From Nocardia crassostreae (GTDB lineage Bacteria; Actinomycetota; Actinomycetes; Mycobacteriales; Mycobacteriaceae), in assembly GCF_001613405.1 (NCBI RefSeq), contig NZ_BDCH01000015.1:204913-268912 (forward strand): 64,000 nt of DNA. The letters are read 5' to 3'. The notes under the pieces are model-generated. The model saw only the letters and a list, made by a program, of their open reading frames with translations, did no database searches and had not been told where the DNA came from. The translations under genes were made by a program, and so were the position numbers. Shown one piece after another: positions 49,054-57,951 of this stretch; within the stretch, counting starts at the first letter, position 1; the number at the start of each line of letters is the position of its first letter.

Positions 49054-50580
49054 GTGAGCATCACAACCAAGGTCGTGGACGCCGAGTTCCGCGCACTGCC
49101 GCTGGCCGCGCTCGCCGACGCCGCCTTGAACGCGGCCAAGGCGGCCGGGGCCGAGTATGCCGATCTGCGCGTGCATCGACTGCTGCAACAGTCCATCCGC
49201 TTGCGCGACGGGCGGGTCGAATCGGTGCGCGACAGTACCGATCTCGGGTTCGCGGTGCGCGTGATCGTCGACGGCACCTGGGGATTCGCCTCCCATGCCG
49301 ACCTCACCACCGACGTGGCGGCCGAGGTCGCGCGGCGCGCCGTTACGGTGGCGACGACGCTGCGGGGCCTGAATCGCGAGCGGGTCGAACTGGCGGCGGA
49401 ACCGCGCTACGACGGTGCGGAGTGGGTGTCGGCCTACGAGGTCGATCCGTTCACGGTGCCGACGCCGGACAAAGTGGCGCTGCTGCTGGAGTATTCGGAC
49501 CGGCTGCGGGCCGCCGACGGCGTGGACCATGTGACGGCGAGCGTCCTGCAGGTCAAGGAGCAGACCTACTACGCCGACTCGTTCGGGTCGCGGATCACCC
49601 AGCAGCGGGTGCGGTTGCATCCGCAGCTGGAGGCCATCGCAGTCGATCCGTCCGCGGGCGTGTTCGAGACCATGCGCACCCTGGCCGCTCCGGCGGGACG
49701 CGGCTGGGAGTACGTCACCGGAGCGGACGGAACCTGGGACTGGGCGGGCGAACTCGGGCAGCTGCCGGAATTCCTGGCCGAGAAGGTCAAGGCGCCGAGC
49801 GTGCAGGCGGGGCCGACGGACCTGGTCATCGATCCGAGCAATCTGTGGCTGACCATTCACGAATCCATCGGGCACGCCACCGAATACGACCGCGCCATCG
49901 GGTATGAATCCGCGTATGCCGGAACCTCCTTCGCCACCCCGGATCTGCTGGGCAAACTGAAGTACGGCACGCCGATCATGCACGTCACCGGTGACCGCAC
50001 CCAGCGGCACGGCCTGGCCAGCGTCGGCTACGACGACGACGGCGTGGCCGGGCAGCAGTGGGATCTGGTGCGCGACGGCATCCTCGTCGGCTATCAGCTC
50101 GATCGCGTGTTCGCGCCGCGGCTGGGGCTGGAACGCTCCAATGGCTGCTCCTACGCCGACTCCGCGCATCACGTGCCGATCCAGCGCATGGCCAATGTGT
50201 CGTTGCAAGCGGATCCGGACAATGACACCTCCACCGCGGAACTCATCTCGCGGGTGGAGAACGGCATCTACATCGTCGGCGACAAGTCCTGGTCGATCGA
50301 TATGCAGCGCTACAACTTCCAGTTCACCGGCCAGCGCTTCTTCCGCATCCGCAATGGCGAACTCGCCGGGCAGCTGCGCGATGTCGCCTATCAGGCCACC
50401 ACCACCGACTTCTGGGGATCCATGGAGGCCGTCGGCGGCCCGTCCACCTGGGTGCTCGGTGGCGCGTTCAACTGCGGTAAGGCCCAGCCCGGACAGGTCG
50501 CGGCGGTCTCGCACGGCTGCCCGCCGATCCTGGTGCGCGGCATCAATGTTCTCAATACCCGCGCCGAAGCCGGGCAGTGA
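49054..50580 (+). CDS. tldD: TldD-family metalloprotease subunit
   Basis: A 508-residue TldD/PmbA-family protein. The zinc motif is HESIGHATE near residue 268. Other family blocks are QSIRLRDGRVESVRDSTDLG at the N-terminus, GYESAYAGTSFATPDLLGK, and the conserved ends RNGELAGQLRDVAYQ and GKAQPGQVAAVSHGCP. TldD acts with TldE as a heterodimeric protease on small peptides or modified-peptide precursors. The GTG at 49054 is chosen over 49045 because GGAG lies just upstream. tldE follows after 13 nt. Confidence 0.93.
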   Translation: MSITTKVVDAEFRALPLAALADAALNAAKAAGAEYADLRVHRLLQQSIRLRDGRVESVRDSTDLGFAVRVIVDGTWGFASHADLTTDVAAEVARRAVTVATTLRGLNRERVELAAEPRYDGAEWVSAYEVDPFTVPTPDKVALLLEYSDRLRAADGVDHVTASVLQVKEQTYYADSFGSRITQQRVRLHPQLEAIAVDPSAGVFETMRTLAAPAGRGWEYVTGADGTWDWAGELGQLPEFLAEKVKAPSVQAGPTDLVIDPSNLWLTIHESIGHATEYDRAIGYESAYAGTSFATPDLLGKLKYGTPIMHVTGDRTQRHGLASVGYDDDGVAGQQWDLVRDGILVGYQLDRVFAPRLGLERSNGCSYADSAHHVPIQRMANVSLQADPDNDTSTAELISRVENGIYIVGDKSWSIDMQRYNFQFTGQRFFRIRNGELAGQLRDVAYQATTTDFWGSMEAVGGPSTWVLGGAFNCGKAQPGQVAAVSHGCPPILVRGINVLNTRAEAGQ

Positions 50581-50593
50581 GGAAGGACTACAG

Positions 50594-51997
50594 GTGAGTG
50601 TGCTCCCCGCCCCCGAGGTCGTCGCGGCCGCCCTGGCCGCCTCGCGCGCCGACGAGGCCATGGTGATCGTCACCGACGTGCACGAGGCGTCGCTGCGCTG
50701 GGCCGGAAATTCCATGACCACCAACGGGTCCTCGGTGGCCCGGGACTGGGCGGTCGTCTCCATCTTCCGGGATGGGCCGCAGGCCGCGCGCGTCGGCAGC
50801 GTCAGCTCCACCAGTGTGGATCCGGCCGATATCGAGGCCGTGGTGCGCGCCAGCGAAGAGGCCGCGCGCACCGCCGAACCCGCCAAAGACGCCATGCCGC
50901 TGCTGGATCCGGACAGCCTCGACAAGGACAGCCTGGATTGGGCGCTCGACTGGGACGGCGCGCCCGGGACCACCGATATCGCTGTGTTCACCGATCTGGC
51001 CCGCGATCTCGCCCCGGGTTTCGACGGCGCGGACAAGCTGTACGGGTTCGCGCACCATCAGATGCATTCCACCTGGCTCGGCACCTCCACCGGGATCCGG
51101 CGGCGCTGGGTGCAGCCCACCGGATCGGTGGAGATCAATGGCAAGCGCGGCAGCGGTGCGGAACTGGCCAGCGCGTGGGTGGGCACCGGCACCTACGATT
51201 TCACCGATGTCGACGTGCCCGGCCTGCTGGCGGAGCTCTCGCGCCGCCTGGACTGGAGCAAACGGCGCGTCGAACTGCCCGCCGGACGCTACGAAACGCT
51301 GCTGCCGCCCTCGGCCGTCGCCGACCTCATGATCTACATGGCCTGGACCATGGAGGGCCGCGGCGCCCACGAAGGGCACACCGCGTTCTCCCGTGCGGGC
51401 GGCACCCGAATCGGCGAGCGGCTCACCGATATTCCACTCACCCTCTATTCCGATCCGAGCGCGACCGGCCTGGAGTACCGGCCGTTCGTGGCCACCCCGT
51501 CCTCCTCCGAAGCGCTGTCGGTCTTCGACAACGGCCTGAGCGCCAAACGCAGCGACTGGATCCGCGACGGCGTCATCGAATCCCTCGTCTACCCCCGCGC
51601 CACCGCCGCCGAATTCGACGCCCCCGTCACCCTTCCCGGCGAAAACCTGCTCATGACGGGCGGCACCGACGCCACACTGCCCGACATGATCGCGAACACC
51701 GAACGCGGCCTGCTACTCACCTGCCTCTGGTACATCCGCGAAGTCGACCCGGCCACCCTGCTCCTCACCGGTCTCACCCGCGACGGCGTGTACCTGGTCG
51801 AGAACGGCGAAGTAACAGGCGCCGTCAACAACTTCCGCTTCAACGAAAGCCCCCTCGACCTCCTCCACCGCGTCTCGGAAGCAGGCCGCAGCGAGATCAC
51901 CCTCCCCCGCGAATGGAAAGACTGGTTCACCCGAACCTCCATGCCCCCACTTCGCATCCCCGACTTCCACATGTCCTCGGTCAGCCAGGCAACCTGA
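50594..51997 (+). CDS. tldE: TldE/PmbA-family protease subunit
   Basis: A 467-residue partner of TldD, lacking the HExxH motif as usual. It has the PmbA-like core: DEAMVIVTDVHEASLRWAGN, GFAHHQMHSTWLGTSTGIRR and WTMEGRGAHEGHTAFSRAGG, then LPGENLLMTGG and NNFRFNESPLDLL. GGAAGGA lies 6 nt before the GTG start. Adjacent tldD/tldE genes are usual in actinobacteria; the heterodimer forms the active protease with the zinc site in TldD. No peptide precursor gene is seen nearby. Confidence 0.92.
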   Translation: MSVLPAPEVVAAALAASRADEAMVIVTDVHEASLRWAGNSMTTNGSSVARDWAVVSIFRDGPQAARVGSVSSTSVDPADIEAVVRASEEAARTAEPAKDAMPLLDPDSLDKDSLDWALDWDGAPGTTDIAVFTDLARDLAPGFDGADKLYGFAHHQMHSTWLGTSTGIRRRWVQPTGSVEINGKRGSGAELASAWVGTGTYDFTDVDVPGLLAELSRRLDWSKRRVELPAGRYETLLPPSAVADLMIYMAWTMEGRGAHEGHTAFSRAGGTRIGERLTDIPLTLYSDPSATGLEYRPFVATPSSSEALSVFDNGLSAKRSDWIRDGVIESLVYPRATAAEFDAPVTLPGENLLMTGGTDATLPDMIANTERGLLLTCLWYIREVDPATLLLTGLTRDGVYLVENGEVTGAVNNFRFNESPLDLLHRVSEAGRSEITLPREWKDWFTRTSMPPLRIPDFHMSSVSQAT

Positions 51998-52097
51998 TTC
52001 GGCCGGAAGCGGCACAACACGAATCGGCGGCGAACAGTTTCACGGCTTCGGCACGTCTCAACTCCCAGCGGACCATCGAATCCTGGAGGAGCGCACC

Positions 52098-52694
52098 GTG
52101 AGCAAGGTCATCGCGAACGCCACCATGTCCCTCGACGGCAATATCGCCGGGCCCGGCGAAACCGGTTTCGAGCACCTCTTCGCCTGGTACTCGACCGGTG
52201 ACGTCGACTACCCGAGCGCCAACCCGGACGTGCCCTTCCGCATGACCGCCGACGACGCCGCCTACCTGCGCGCACTCGTCGACTCATCGGGCGTGCTCGT
52301 GGTCGGCCGCCGTCTGTTCGACATCACCAACGGATGGAACGGCATCCACCCCCTCGACAAGCCCATCGTCGTCGTGACGCATCGAATCCCCGAGCAGTGG
52401 ATCGCCGAGCATCCGGACGCGCCCTTCACCTTCGCCACCGGCGGCATCAAAGAGGCCATCGACACCGCACGCCAGATCGCCGGGGACAAGACCATCGCCG
52501 TCAACGGCGGCGCCATGGCCCGCCAATGCCTGGAAGCCGGACTCCTCGACGAACTGCTCATCGACCTCGCCCCCGTTCTCCTCGGCGACGGCGTCCCCAT
52601 GTTCGGCCACTTCGACAATGCCCCCGTCCTCCTGGACGGCCCCGAAATCGTCCCCGGCAACCGAGTAACCCACCTCCACTACCGATTCACCTGA
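52098..52694 (+). CDS. Dihydrofolate reductase-family (RibD C-terminal-like) protein
   Basis: A 198-residue single-domain reductase: NATMSLDGNIAGPGETGFEH at the start, LVVGRRLFDITNGWNG in the nucleotide site, PIVVVTHRIPEQW, and VNGGAMARQCLEAGLLDELL with LAPVLLGDGVPMF near the end. The family uses NADPH; in actinobacteria many members have no known substrate. GGAGGA lies 8 nt before the GTG start. It stands alone between tldE and the protease gene. Confidence 0.9.
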   Translation: MSKVIANATMSLDGNIAGPGETGFEHLFAWYSTGDVDYPSANPDVPFRMTADDAAYLRALVDSSGVLVVGRRLFDITNGWNGIHPLDKPIVVVTHRIPEQWIAEHPDAPFTFATGGIKEAIDTARQIAGDKTIAVNGGAMARQCLEAGLLDELLIDLAPVLLGDGVPMFGHFDNAPVLLDGPEIVPGNRVTHLHYRFT

Positions 52695-52806
52695 ATTTCC
52701 GCCGCCTGCCAACCCCTTTCGCTGTCGGCGAACCAGTTGTCGGCACGCCGGAACGCGCGCATCCTGGACTCACAGACGTAATCATGTAATCGGGAGGGTG
52801 ATCGTC

Positions 52807-54026
52807 GTGACCGACGACGCAACCTCCTCGTCGACGGCGCAACCCGAAGACGCCGCACGGCGGCCGAATCCGGGCAACAATGCCGGGCGCGACGGAGATT
52901 CACGAAGAGCAGAAGCATGGCGGGAAACCCCTGACGCCACGGATTCACGGGCCCGCGCGACAGGTTCCCCGGCCGGGAACGGCGGTACGACCGGACCCCG
53001 CGGCACGGCCGGAGCCGACGATGCGAGTGGGCGCGCCGGAATGGGTGCGCACCCGAGTGCGAGTGGCGCCGACAGCCGGGCCGCGGATGCCTTGCCGCCG
53101 GAGATCCTGGGCGGGCCACCGGATTCGGCTGCGCTGGATGCGTATTCGCGCACGGTGATCGCGGTGGCGCGGTCGGTGACGCCGCATGTGGCCAGCGGCG
53201 GGGTGGCGGATCTGCGGTGGTGTTCACCGATGACGGGTTCCTGCTGACCAATGCGCACGTGGTGGGGTCCTCCGGCAATGGGGTCGTGGTGTTCGCCGAC
53301 GGTGCGGAGTCACGATTCGACGTGGTGGGGGTGGACCCGCTCTCGGATCTGGCGGTGCTGCGGGCGCGCGGCGGAGCCCCGGCGGCCGCCGTCCTCGGCG
53401 ACGCCGATCGCCTCGCCGTCGGACAGTTGGTGGTCGCCGTCGGGAGTCCGCTCGGCTTGGCCGGGTCGGTCACCGCCGGGGTGGTGAGCGCGCTGGGCCG
53501 GTCGGTTCCGGTCGGCAGCCGCCGCACCACCCGCGTGATCGAGGACGTGATCCAGACCGACGCGGCCCTCAACCCCGGCAATTCCGGTGGCGCACTCGCC
53601 GATTCCGGCGGCCGCGTGGTCGGCATCAATACCGCCGTCGCCGGAATCGGCCTCGGCCTGGCCATTCCCATCAATGCCACGACCCGCCGCATCATCACCA
53701 CGCTGCTCAACGAAGGCCGCGTCCGCCGCGCCTATCTCGGCGTGGTCGGCGTCCCCGCTCCCCTGCCCGCCGCCGTCGCCGCCCGCCACGGCCAGGACGC
53801 CGGACTGCGCATTGTCGAAGTAGTCCGCGGCGGCCCCGCCGAACGCGCCGGACTCCGCCGCGGCGACCTCGTCCTGAGCGTCGCCCGCACCGAAGTCCGC
53901 GACGCCCAAGGCATCCAACGCCAACTCTTCGGCGACGCCATAGGCCGCTCACTCCCCGTGACAGTGCTCCGCAACGGCGCAATGGTCGATGTCATCGCCG
54001 TCCCGGTCGAACTCACCGTGGACTGA
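52807..54026 (+). pseudogene. HtrA/DegP-like serine protease with PDZ domain, frameshifted before its catalytic domain
   Basis: Part 1 (52807 to about 53200) is a Pro/Gly/Ala/Arg-rich tail ending YSRTVIAVARSVTPHVAS. Part 2 (in another frame, in phase with GTG 53217) carries the S1C protease: His in TNAHVVG, Asp in DPLSDLAVLRA, Ser in NPGNSGGAL. A PDZ domain follows with AYLGVVGV, GGPAERAGLRRGDLVLSV and LPVTVLRNG. The two join at the GGGG run at 53200-53203, and the linker is shorter than in relatives, so a small deletion is possible. There is no obvious signal peptide, so it may be cytoplasmic. GGGAGG lies 10 nt before the GTG at 52807. Confidence 0.83.
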
Positions 54027-54057
54027 CCCGAGCGCTGTGGCGCGCAGGTCGAGGATC

Positions 54058-54330
54058 TCAGGAGGCGGTGCGGTGGGCCTCGGGGGTGGCGGGCTGCCAG
54101 TGGTCGGCGAGGTTGTCGAGGGGGATGGCGAGGGTGCGGCTGAGGGCTACGACGGTGCCGAAGGCGGGGGTGGGCATGCGGCCCGATTCGATTTTGCGCA
54201 GGGTTTCGGGGGAGATTCCGGCGCTGGCCGCGACCTCGGCGAGGTCGCGGTCGGCACGGGCGGTGCGCAGGGCTCGGCCCAGGCGGCGACCGGCTTCGAG
54301 TTGGGCCGGGGTCAGGGGGAGGCGAACCAT
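54058..54330 (-). CDS. Small XRE-family DNA-binding protein
   Basis: A 90-residue single-domain Xre/Cro-type regulator: GRRLGRALRTARADRDLAEV then AASAGISPETLRKIESGRM, with the helix-turn-helix in between, and a short tail LADHWQPATPEAHR. No second domain is present. The ATG at 54330 begins the conserved part. Two matching 14-bp palindromes lie in the promoter shared with the divergent methionine aminopeptidase gene and are the likely operators, giving autoregulation. Confidence 0.88.
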   Translation of the reverse strand: MVRLPLTPAQLEAGRRLGRALRTARADRDLAEVAASAGISPETLRKIESGRMPTPAFGTVVALSRTLAIPLDNLADHWQPATPEAHRTAS

Positions 54331-54348
54331 GGCGGTCAGCCTACGGTT

Positions 54349-54392
54349 GGTATTTAAATACCGCAAGGCGCTAGGGTCGGTATTAAAATACC
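54349..54392. promoter_or_regulatory. Pair of XRE operators between the XRE gene and map
   Basis: GGTATTTAAATACC at 54349-54362 and GGTATTAAAATACC at 54379-54392 differ in one base and are centred exactly 30 bp apart, three DNA turns. The first is a perfect palindrome and the second has one central mismatch. They lie between the divergent XRE gene and map, so one protein could repress both. Confidence 0.8.
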
Positions 54393-54410
54393 GAACTGGA
54401 GGTTGTTGTA

Positions 54411-55175
54411 ATGGTGGAACTCAAGACCGCGGCGGGGATCGAGCGCATGCGGGTGACGGGGCGGTTCATTGCCGGGGTGCTGGCGGAACTGCGAGCGAAG
54501 GCGCAGATCGGGGTGAATCTGCTGGAACTGGAAGCCTTTGTGCGCGAACGGATTCGCGAACGCGGCGCGGTGTCGTGCTACTGGGACTACTCCCCCTCCT
54601 TCGGGCGCGGCCCCTTCCGCAACACCATCTGCCTGTCGGTGAACGATGCGGTGCTGCACGGACTTCCGTTCGATTACGACCTCCGCGACGGCGACGTGCT
54701 GAGCATGGACCTGGCGGTGAGCATCGACGGCTGGGTCGCCGACTCCGCCACCACCGTCATCGTCGGCGAGGCCGCTCCCGAGGACGTCCGCCTGGTGCGC
54801 GCCACCGAACTCGCCCTCGACGCCGCCATCGAGGCCGCCCAACCCGGCAATCGCATCGGCGATATCTCCGCCGCCATCGCCGCCGTGGCGCGCGAGCACG
54901 GCTACCCGGTGAACACCGAATTCGGCGGCCACGGCCTGGGCCGCACCATGCACGAGGATCCGCACATCTCCAATGACGGTGTGGCGGGCCGCGCTTTCCG
55001 CTTGAAGCCCGGCCTGACCATTGCCATCGAACCGTGGTTCGCGCGCACCACCGATCGGGTCGTCACCGATGCGGACGGCTGGACCATCCGCTCCGCCGAC
55101 GGTTCCCGCACCGCCCACTCCGAGCACACCGTCGCCGTCACCGCCGACGGCCCGCAGGTCCTCACCCGCGCCTGA
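54411..55175 (+). CDS. map: Type I methionine aminopeptidase
   Basis: A 254-residue MetAP. Metal ligands: Asp in LSMDLAVSIDGWVADSATT (two Asp), His in FGGHGLGRTMHEDPHI, and Glu in IAIEPWF and HSEHTVAV. It removes initiator methionine from nascent proteins. There is no N-terminal SH3-binding extension, as in shorter MetAPs. GGAGG lies about 10 nt before the ATG. Bacteria of this group often have two map genes; this one is under an XRE-type operator pair, which suggests conditional rather than housekeeping expression. Confidence 0.93.
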   Translation: MVELKTAAGIERMRVTGRFIAGVLAELRAKAQIGVNLLELEAFVRERIRERGAVSCYWDYSPSFGRGPFRNTICLSVNDAVLHGLPFDYDLRDGDVLSMDLAVSIDGWVADSATTVIVGEAAPEDVRLVRATELALDAAIEAAQPGNRIGDISAAIAAVAREHGYPVNTEFGGHGLGRTMHEDPHISNDGVAGRAFRLKPGLTIAIEPWFARTTDRVVTDADGWTIRSADGSRTAHSEHTVAVTADGPQVLTRA

Positions 55176-55239
55176 GCCGCTCACCACGGGGTCCGCGCGA
55201 CCGCCCGGCCCGGTCGCGCGCCCGAAAACCCCTCCCCGC

Positions 55240-55245
55240 GATAAT
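55240..55245 (+). promoter_or_regulatory. Candidate -10 box of the TetR gene at 55252
   Basis: GATAAT lies 6 nt before the ATG, the spacing of a leaderless transcript; no ribosome site is present. Confidence 0.5.
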
Positions 55246-55251
55246 GATTCG

Positions 55252-55956
55252 ATGGGAAACGACGACATAACGCCCGGAACCGGCACCGGCGCACCGTTCT
55301 CCGCGTCGGCGAACCTGGAGCGGAATCCGCGCCGCTTCCCCGATGGCCGCAATCGCATCCTGCACGCCGCCGTATCCGCCTTCGCCGAATACGGCTTCCA
55401 TGCCACCACCACCCGCGATATCGCGGCCCGCGCCGGTCTCTCCCCCGCGGGCCTCTACGTGCACTTCAACTCCAAAGAGGAAGTGCTGCACCGCATCTCC
55501 CAGTCGTCCATCCGCACGACCCACTAGGTCGCCCGAACCGCGGCCAGCACCCCCGACACCGCCGCCGCCCGCTTGTCCGCCACCATCGCCGACCTCGCCG
55601 CCTGGCATGCCCGCCACCACGCCGAAGTCCGCGTGGTCCTGCACCACCTGACGGCCCTCACCCCCGACCACCGCAGCGAGGTCCTCGCCATCCAGGACGA
55701 TATCCACCGCATCCTGCGCGATCTGGTCGCCGCAGGCGCGGAATCCGGCGAATTCGCCCTGGCCCCAGCCGATCCCACCACCACCGCGATCGCCCTGTTC
55801 TCCCTCTGCGTCGACACCGCCCGCTGGTACCACCCCACCCACCACCCCACCCACCACCGCACCCCCGACCAGATCGCCGCCGACTACGCCACCGTCGCCC
55901 TCCGCATCGTGGGCGCGCCCCCGCAACCCGAAACGCCCCCTTCGCCACGCGCATAG
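55252..55956 (+). pseudogene. TetR-family regulator, interrupted by TAG at codon 92
   Basis: The N-terminal 91 codons hold the HTH: ILHAAVSAFAEYGFHATTTR then AGLSPAGLYVHFNSKEEVLH. An in-frame TAG at 55525-55527 follows QSSIRTTH, and the same frame continues with a normal ligand domain (RLSATIADLAAWHARHHAEV, HRILRDLVAAGAESGEFA, ALFSLCVDTARWYHP). The C-terminus has a short His/Thr/Pro repeat. GATAAT at 55240-55245 ends 6 nt before the ATG, suggesting a leaderless mRNA. A truncated product would have DNA-binding helices without its ligand domain. The stop codon at the end is also TAG. Confidence 0.8.
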
Positions 55957-56145
55957 GCGCCAACGGCTCGGCCCGCCCGTCGGCCTCCTCGGCGCGCGCC
56001 CGCAGCAGTCAGCCGAAGGCCACGGCGGCGACCGCGGCACACCGAACTCCCTCGAACACGCCACATTCGCCCCATCCAGCGCCCGCCACCCATATCCGAG
56101 CCGCCGCCACTCCCCGGAGCGTCGCCCTCCCCCAATCCGAAACGG

Positions 56146-56208
56146 CGACGACCGGGAACTGGTGGCGGCGGCTACTCGCGAAATGCCGCCACCAGTTCCC
56201 GGTCGTCG
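56146..56208. terminator. Perfect 24-bp inverted repeat between convergent genes
   Basis: Arms 56146-56169 and 56185-56208 are perfectly complementary, with a 15-nt loop. It lies between the convergent TetR (ends 55956) and VOC (ends 56230) genes and probably terminates both. No T-run is present. The 190 bp from 55957 to 56145 show no recognisable gene. Confidence 0.7.
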
Positions 56209-56229
56209 ATGCTTCACATCCGCGCGGGA

Positions 56230-56943
56230 TCAAATGTCGGTGAGCCAATGCTGGAGGTCGGTCACGAGTTGGAGTTCGGCGGCGACGGCGGCGCGATCTT
56301 CGGCGGAGAGGTCCAGTTGCGCTATCTCGCCGATCATTTCGGCGACGCGGGCGGAGTCTTCCGCGGCGGCGGCGATTTCGGCGAGCACGGCCAGGGCGCG
56401 GCCGCGCAGGACCGGCGTGGAGGTGGCGCCGTGGCGGCGCAGACCTGCTTCGACGGCCCGGGCGGCGGCCTTGTCGTCGTTCTTGGAGTCGCGCAGGATG
56501 CGGGCGTTGTCGAGAACCTTGGCCAGGCCCTTCAGGGACTTCGAGCCGCCGTATTCGGGGTCCGGTTCGTCGCGCCGGATGTAGATGACGGAGTTGCCGA
56601 CCGGGTCGACCACGGTGAATCGGGTCTGGCCGGGCCGGAAGCGGGTGATGCGGGGAATGCCGCGGGCGGGGATCCGGCCGTACTTCGCGCGCAGGGCGGC
56701 GGTGAATTCGGCGTGCAGGGTTTCCACCTCGTCCAGCAGGACCAGGCAGCCGATATAGGCCTGTTCGGCGGTCAGGTCCTTCGGGGTGGGACCGAAATGA
56801 AGGTCGTAGCCGTCACGAGTCACCGCGCCGTAGGTGTAGGGGCGGGTCTGCTCGTAGGTGACGGTGTAACCGAGCGTCTTGTAGAAGTCGAGCGTCTCGG
56901 CCAGGTTCCCGCCCCACATGGTCGGGATCGATACAGCGGCCAT
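56230..56943 (-). CDS. VOC-superfamily (glyoxalase/bleomycin-resistance-like) protein
   Basis: A 237-residue protein. The first 115 residues are a glyoxalase-like domain: SIPTMWGGNLAETLDFYKTL, then YDLHFGPTPKD and FTVVDPVGNSVIYIRR. The C-terminal 110 residues are helical and low in motifs (KVLDNARILRDSKNDDKAAA). Related short proteins bind antibiotics or act as enzymes on small carbonyl compounds; no function is assigned here. GAGGAGG lies 7 nt before the ATG at 56943, which decides that start over 56973. Confidence 0.85.
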   Translation of the reverse strand: MAAVSIPTMWGGNLAETLDFYKTLGYTVTYEQTRPYTYGAVTRDGYDLHFGPTPKDLTAEQAYIGCLVLLDEVETLHAEFTAALRAKYGRIPARGIPRITRFRPGQTRFTVVDPVGNSVIYIRRDEPDPEYGGSKSLKGLAKVLDNARILRDSKNDDKAAARAVEAGLRRHGATSTPVLRGRALAVLAEIAAAAEDSARVAEMIGEIAQLDLSAEDRAAVAAELQLVTDLQHWLTDI

Positions 56944-57055
56944 TGCGTGCCTCCTCGTGGTTGCCTTCGGCAATCGAAGCGCTATCCAGACTCGACCCGC
57001 ACATGCACATAACTCGTTGTGGGCGGATGCGGGCCGGGACCGCTAGGCTGCGGGC

Positions 57056-57436
57056 GTGGACAATCCCTTCGGGCCGGTGGGCACCGCCAATTACGTTCTG
57101 CTGACCACGTTCAAGAAGGACGGCACCCCGGTCGCGACCGCCGTGTGGGCCGCGCTGGACGCCGGGCGGCTCTACGTCTGGACGGTCACCGACAGCTGGA
57201 AGGTGAAGCGCATTCGCCGCAATCCGCAGGTGACCCTGCAACCGTGCGATGTACGGGGCAAGGCGCACGGTGAGGTGGTCAAGGGCACCGCCACCGTCCT
57301 CGACGGTGCGGGCAGCGATCGGGTGCGCGCGCTGGTCAAGAAGCGCTACGGATTGCAGGGGCTGCTCGTGGTGACGGGCAGCGTGCTGCGCCGGGGCAAG
57401 AGCGGCACCATCGGCATCGAGATCGCCCCGGCGTAG
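57056..57436 (+). CDS. PPOX-class F420-dependent oxidoreductase
   Basis: A 126-residue split-barrel protein: ANYVLLTTFKKDGTPVATAV, LYVWTVTDSWKVKRIRRNPQ and VTLQPCDVRGKAHGEVV match the F420/PPOX class common in Nocardia and mycobacteria. Such proteins reduce small substrates with F420H2 or related flavins. It is tail-to-tail with a paralogue 51 bp away that shares the VTLQ(P/A)CD and WKVKRI(R/A)RNP blocks. The GTG start follows the family. The stop is TAG. Confidence 0.9.
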   Translation: MDNPFGPVGTANYVLLTTFKKDGTPVATAVWAALDAGRLYVWTVTDSWKVKRIRRNPQVTLQPCDVRGKAHGEVVKGTATVLDGAGSDRVRALVKKRYGLQGLLVVTGSVLRRGKSGTIGIEIAPA

Positions 57437-57487
57437 CGGCTATACGGGCGCATCGGGCACGACGGCAATGCCGACCGAACGATGCGC

Positions 57488-57826
57488 TCAGCGAAAGAGC
57501 TTGTGCGCCTTGATGGCCAGCGTGCCGATCAGGCCGTACTTACGGCCGACCACGCCGCGGACGTGCTCGATGCCGTCCGCGTCGAGGATGCGCGCGGCGC
57601 CGGTGATCACCTCCTCTCCGCGGATGCGGCCGCGCCCGTCACAGGCCTGCAGCGTCACCGCCGGATTGCGCGCGATGCGCTTGACCTTCCAGGTGCCGGT
57701 CATGGTCCAGATGACGATGCGGTCGCCGTCGGGCGCCACCCACACGGGGGTGGCGACGGCCGTGCCGTCCTTCTTGTAGGTGGTCAGGGCTGCGAAGGTG
57801 GTCTGCGCCACGTCGTTCCACGTCAT
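57488..57826 (-). CDS. PPOX-class F420-dependent oxidoreductase (paralogue of the preceding gene)
   Basis: A 112-residue split-barrel protein: TTFAALTTYKKDGTAVATPV, IVIWTMTGTWKVKRIARNPA and VTLQACDGRGRIRGEEV. It resembles its convergent neighbour closely enough for an ancestral inverted duplication. The ATG at 57826 begins the family pattern; the longer upstream frame looks non-coding. The substrate is unknown. Confidence 0.9.
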   Translation of the reverse strand: MTWNDVAQTTFAALTTYKKDGTAVATPVWVAPDGDRIVIWTMTGTWKVKRIARNPAVTLQACDGRGRIRGEEVITGAARILDADGIEHVRGVVGRKYGLIGTLAIKAHKLFR

Positions 57827-57951
57827 GCGGAAAACGGTATGGCCGGGGCCCGGGGACCCACATCCGTCCGCGATCGCGCCCGCGCGTACGTCCGCAGTCG
57901 TACGGCCGCGGCGCCGGGGTGCGCCGCGACCGCATCGACTGCCCGACGCCG

